DNA from: JAYEHK01 sp034659475
Lineage (GTDB): Bacteria > Bacillota > Syntrophomonadia > Syntrophomonadales > Syntrophomonadaceae
Assembly (NCBI GenBank): GCA_034659475.1
Contig: JAYEHK010000096.1
Span: 1-15,397 of the forward strand
Direction of reading: 5' to 3'
Length of the DNA stretch: 15,397 nt
The notes beneath the pieces were generated by a model. The model did no database searches and was not told the DNA's origin. It saw nothing but the letters and a program-made list of their open reading frames with translations. Positions 14,321-15,397 of this stretch are shown here, one piece after another. Position numbers and translations under genes: made by a program. Numbering within the stretch: position 1 is the stretch's first letter; every line of letters starts with the position of its first letter.

Positions 14321-14456
14321 GGGGGGGGAACAAGGGTACGTTCTTTTTGTTTGCGTTCGTTAGACTTTAATAACGGTATGTAGACTAAATACAGCAACCT
14401 ATGTAATTACGTATTTATATATCATTTTTACCGCAAAGAAAAAGAACGCCCCCCCC
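14321..14456. repeat. 136-bp inverted-repeat element with G8/C8 ends
   Basis: The left end has GGGGGGGG (14321-14328), ten unpaired bases, then CGTTCTTTTTGTTTGCG (14339-14355). The right end is CGCAAAGAAAAAGAACG (14432-14448) followed directly by CCCCCCCC (14449-14456). The 17-base arms match at 16 of 17 positions in inverted orientation. The 76 bases between are AT-rich and carry no reading frame. Short, coding-free palindromic elements of this kind, with G-rich ends and a GTTCTTTTTG arm, resemble non-autonomous REP/RAYT-associated or MITE-like elements. No transposase is in the window and no target duplication is obvious. The structure is certain; the mobile origin is inferred. Transcribed, it could fold into a long hairpin after the acyl-CoA synthetase gene. 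Confidence 0.65.
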
Positions 14457-14512
14457 TGTCCTCGCCTCGTGCTGGCAATAATTAGCGGGGCGCTTTATAT
14501 CTTACCGACTAA

Positions 14513-15397
14513 TTAATCTTTATAAAGTTCATTGATTTCACCGGCAAAGTTCTTGATTACATGACGGTATTTCACCTTAAAGGTAGGTGTAAGTTCATCC
14601 AATGACTCCAAAAACCGCCGGGTTAAGAGCTTATATTTTTTGATGCTCTCATACCCCTCCAGATTTTGGTTATGAGCTTGGATATCATAATCTATCAATT
14701 CCGCCATTTGCGGAATCTTTACAAAATCTTCACCCACACTGACAATAATTCTTTCAGCCCCTTCTCCTTCATATACCACCTGGCTTTCGTCAAACGGAAT
14801 ATTGTTTTCCTTAAAGTACTCAACAAAGTATGCGTAACTGGGTACAACCAAAGCGGTTACGTATTTTTTTTCATCACCAATGGCACAGATCTGTTCAATG
14901 TATTTGCTGGTGGAAAATCCGTTTTCTACTTTGGCCCTAGGAACATTTTTCCCAGTATCCAGAACCATAATAGATTTTTTGCGGTCGACTATCTTTATGT
15001 AATTATCTGGCAATATAACGCCAATATCTCCCGTATGGAAAAAACCATCCTCGTCGAAGGCCTCAGCAGTTGCTCCCGGGTTATTCCAATATTCTTGAAT
15101 AATGTTTTCTCCTCTAAAGAGCAGTTCGCCATCCTCAGCCAATTTGCATTCCACATTCCACATAGTTTGTCCTATGGATCCGGGCAACAGGTGCTTAAGG
15201 TTATTAAGGGTTACTGTGTTAGAGGTTTCGGTCAAACCATAGCCTTCATTTACCCGAATGCCCATAGCATGAAATGCCTTGCAAAGATCTGGAGGCAGGC
15301 TGGCAGAAGCCGAAAAGGAGATGCGGAATCTGCCGCCCATCATTTTCCTTACTTTGCTAAACACAGCTTGATCGGCCCATTCGTATTCCTTCTGAAG
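14513..15397 (-). CDS. Long-chain acyl-CoA synthetase (AMP-forming), partial, C-terminal 294 residues
   Basis: The frame is open to the right edge, so the N-terminal half, including the phosphate-binding loop, is outside; the GTG at 15364 is internal. Visible residues begin LQKEYEWADQ. Motifs, counted from the edge, are YGLTE (53-57), FHTGD (120-124) and KIVDRKKSIMVLDTGKNVP (135-153). LTPTFKVK (269-276) carries the probable catalytic lysine K274. It matches the enzyme at 2930-4927 motif by motif (GYGLTET, TGDIG, VDRKK, DTGKNVP) but is clearly diverged, so the two are paralogues, not a recent duplication. Its LTPTFKVK end is closer to the classical FadD15/ACSL form than the TASMKLK of the other copy. 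The inverted-repeat element lies directly downstream. Confidence 0.88.
   Translation of the reverse strand, partial: LQKEYEWADQAVFSKVRKMMGGRFRISFSASASLPPDLCKAFHAMGIRVNEGYGLTETSNTVTLNNLKHLLPGSIGQTMWNVECKLAEDGELLFRGENIIQEYWNNPGATAEAFDEDGFFHTGDIGVILPDNYIKIVDRKKSIMVLDTGKNVPRAKVENGFSTSKYIEQICAIGDEKKYVTALVVPSYAYFVEYFKENNIPFDESQVVYEGEGAERIIVSVGEDFVKIPQMAELIDYDIQAHNQNLEGYESIKKYKLLTRRFLESLDELTPTFKVKYRHVIKNFAGEINELYKD

Noticed and set aside
1..15397. CRISPR array, prophage or defence island
   Set aside because: No regularly spaced repeats, phage structural genes, nucleases or defence domains were seen on either strand.

Overview
The window looks like chromosomal DNA from an endospore-forming member of the Bacillota, most likely a Clostridia or Peptococcaceae-type organism. 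The evidence is a moderately AT-rich composition, strong AGGAGG-type ribosome binding sites before almost every gene, a tRNA gene with an encoded CCA end, the ribose-5-phosphate-dependent vitamin B6 pathway (PdxS/PdxT), and a sigma-K-like promoter in front of a peptidoglycan-binding protein. No species call can be made from the sequence alone.

Layout. Positions 1-2265 (minus) hold a long SEC-C zinc-motif protein that runs off the left edge and contains a segment resembling the MbcA/ParS/Xre antitoxin domain. Next come a 62-residue stand-alone peptidoglycan-binding domain protein (plus) and a tRNA-Pro(UGG) with its own promoter and terminator. Positions 2930-4927 (minus) encode a long-chain acyl-CoA synthetase. 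Positions 5281-6894 (minus) encode a PAS-GGDEF-HD-GYP protein predicted to turn over cyclic di-GMP. A FabG-like SDR oxidoreductase follows on the plus strand (7216-7971). It faces a minus-strand triple-repeat peptidoglycan-binding protein (8152-8874) across a shared hairpin terminator.

The right half is a vitamin B6 neighbourhood. It holds an FGGY-family sugar kinase (minus), a MocR/PdxR-type regulator (minus), and the divergent, one-base-overlapping pdxS-pdxT operon (plus). The 125-base regulator-pdxS gap carries repeated CTGATAC boxes next to a pdxS promoter with a poor -35 box, which suits PLP-responsive control. Between kinase and regulator lies the remnant of a zinc-ribbon gene. After pdxT come a bidirectional terminator, a 57-residue membrane protein (minus), a 136-bp inverted-repeat element ending in G8/C8 tracts, and the C-terminal part of a second acyl-CoA synthetase that leaves the right edge.

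The genes are mostly single transcription units rather than one pathway. The functional links I would defend are PdxR-pdxS-pdxT (firm), the two acyl-CoA synthetase paralogues (clear by shared motifs), and the two peptidoglycan-binding proteins (related by domain). A link between the sugar kinase and PdxS through pentose phosphate supply is only a hypothesis. I did not find a defence system, CRISPR array, prophage or complete transposon.
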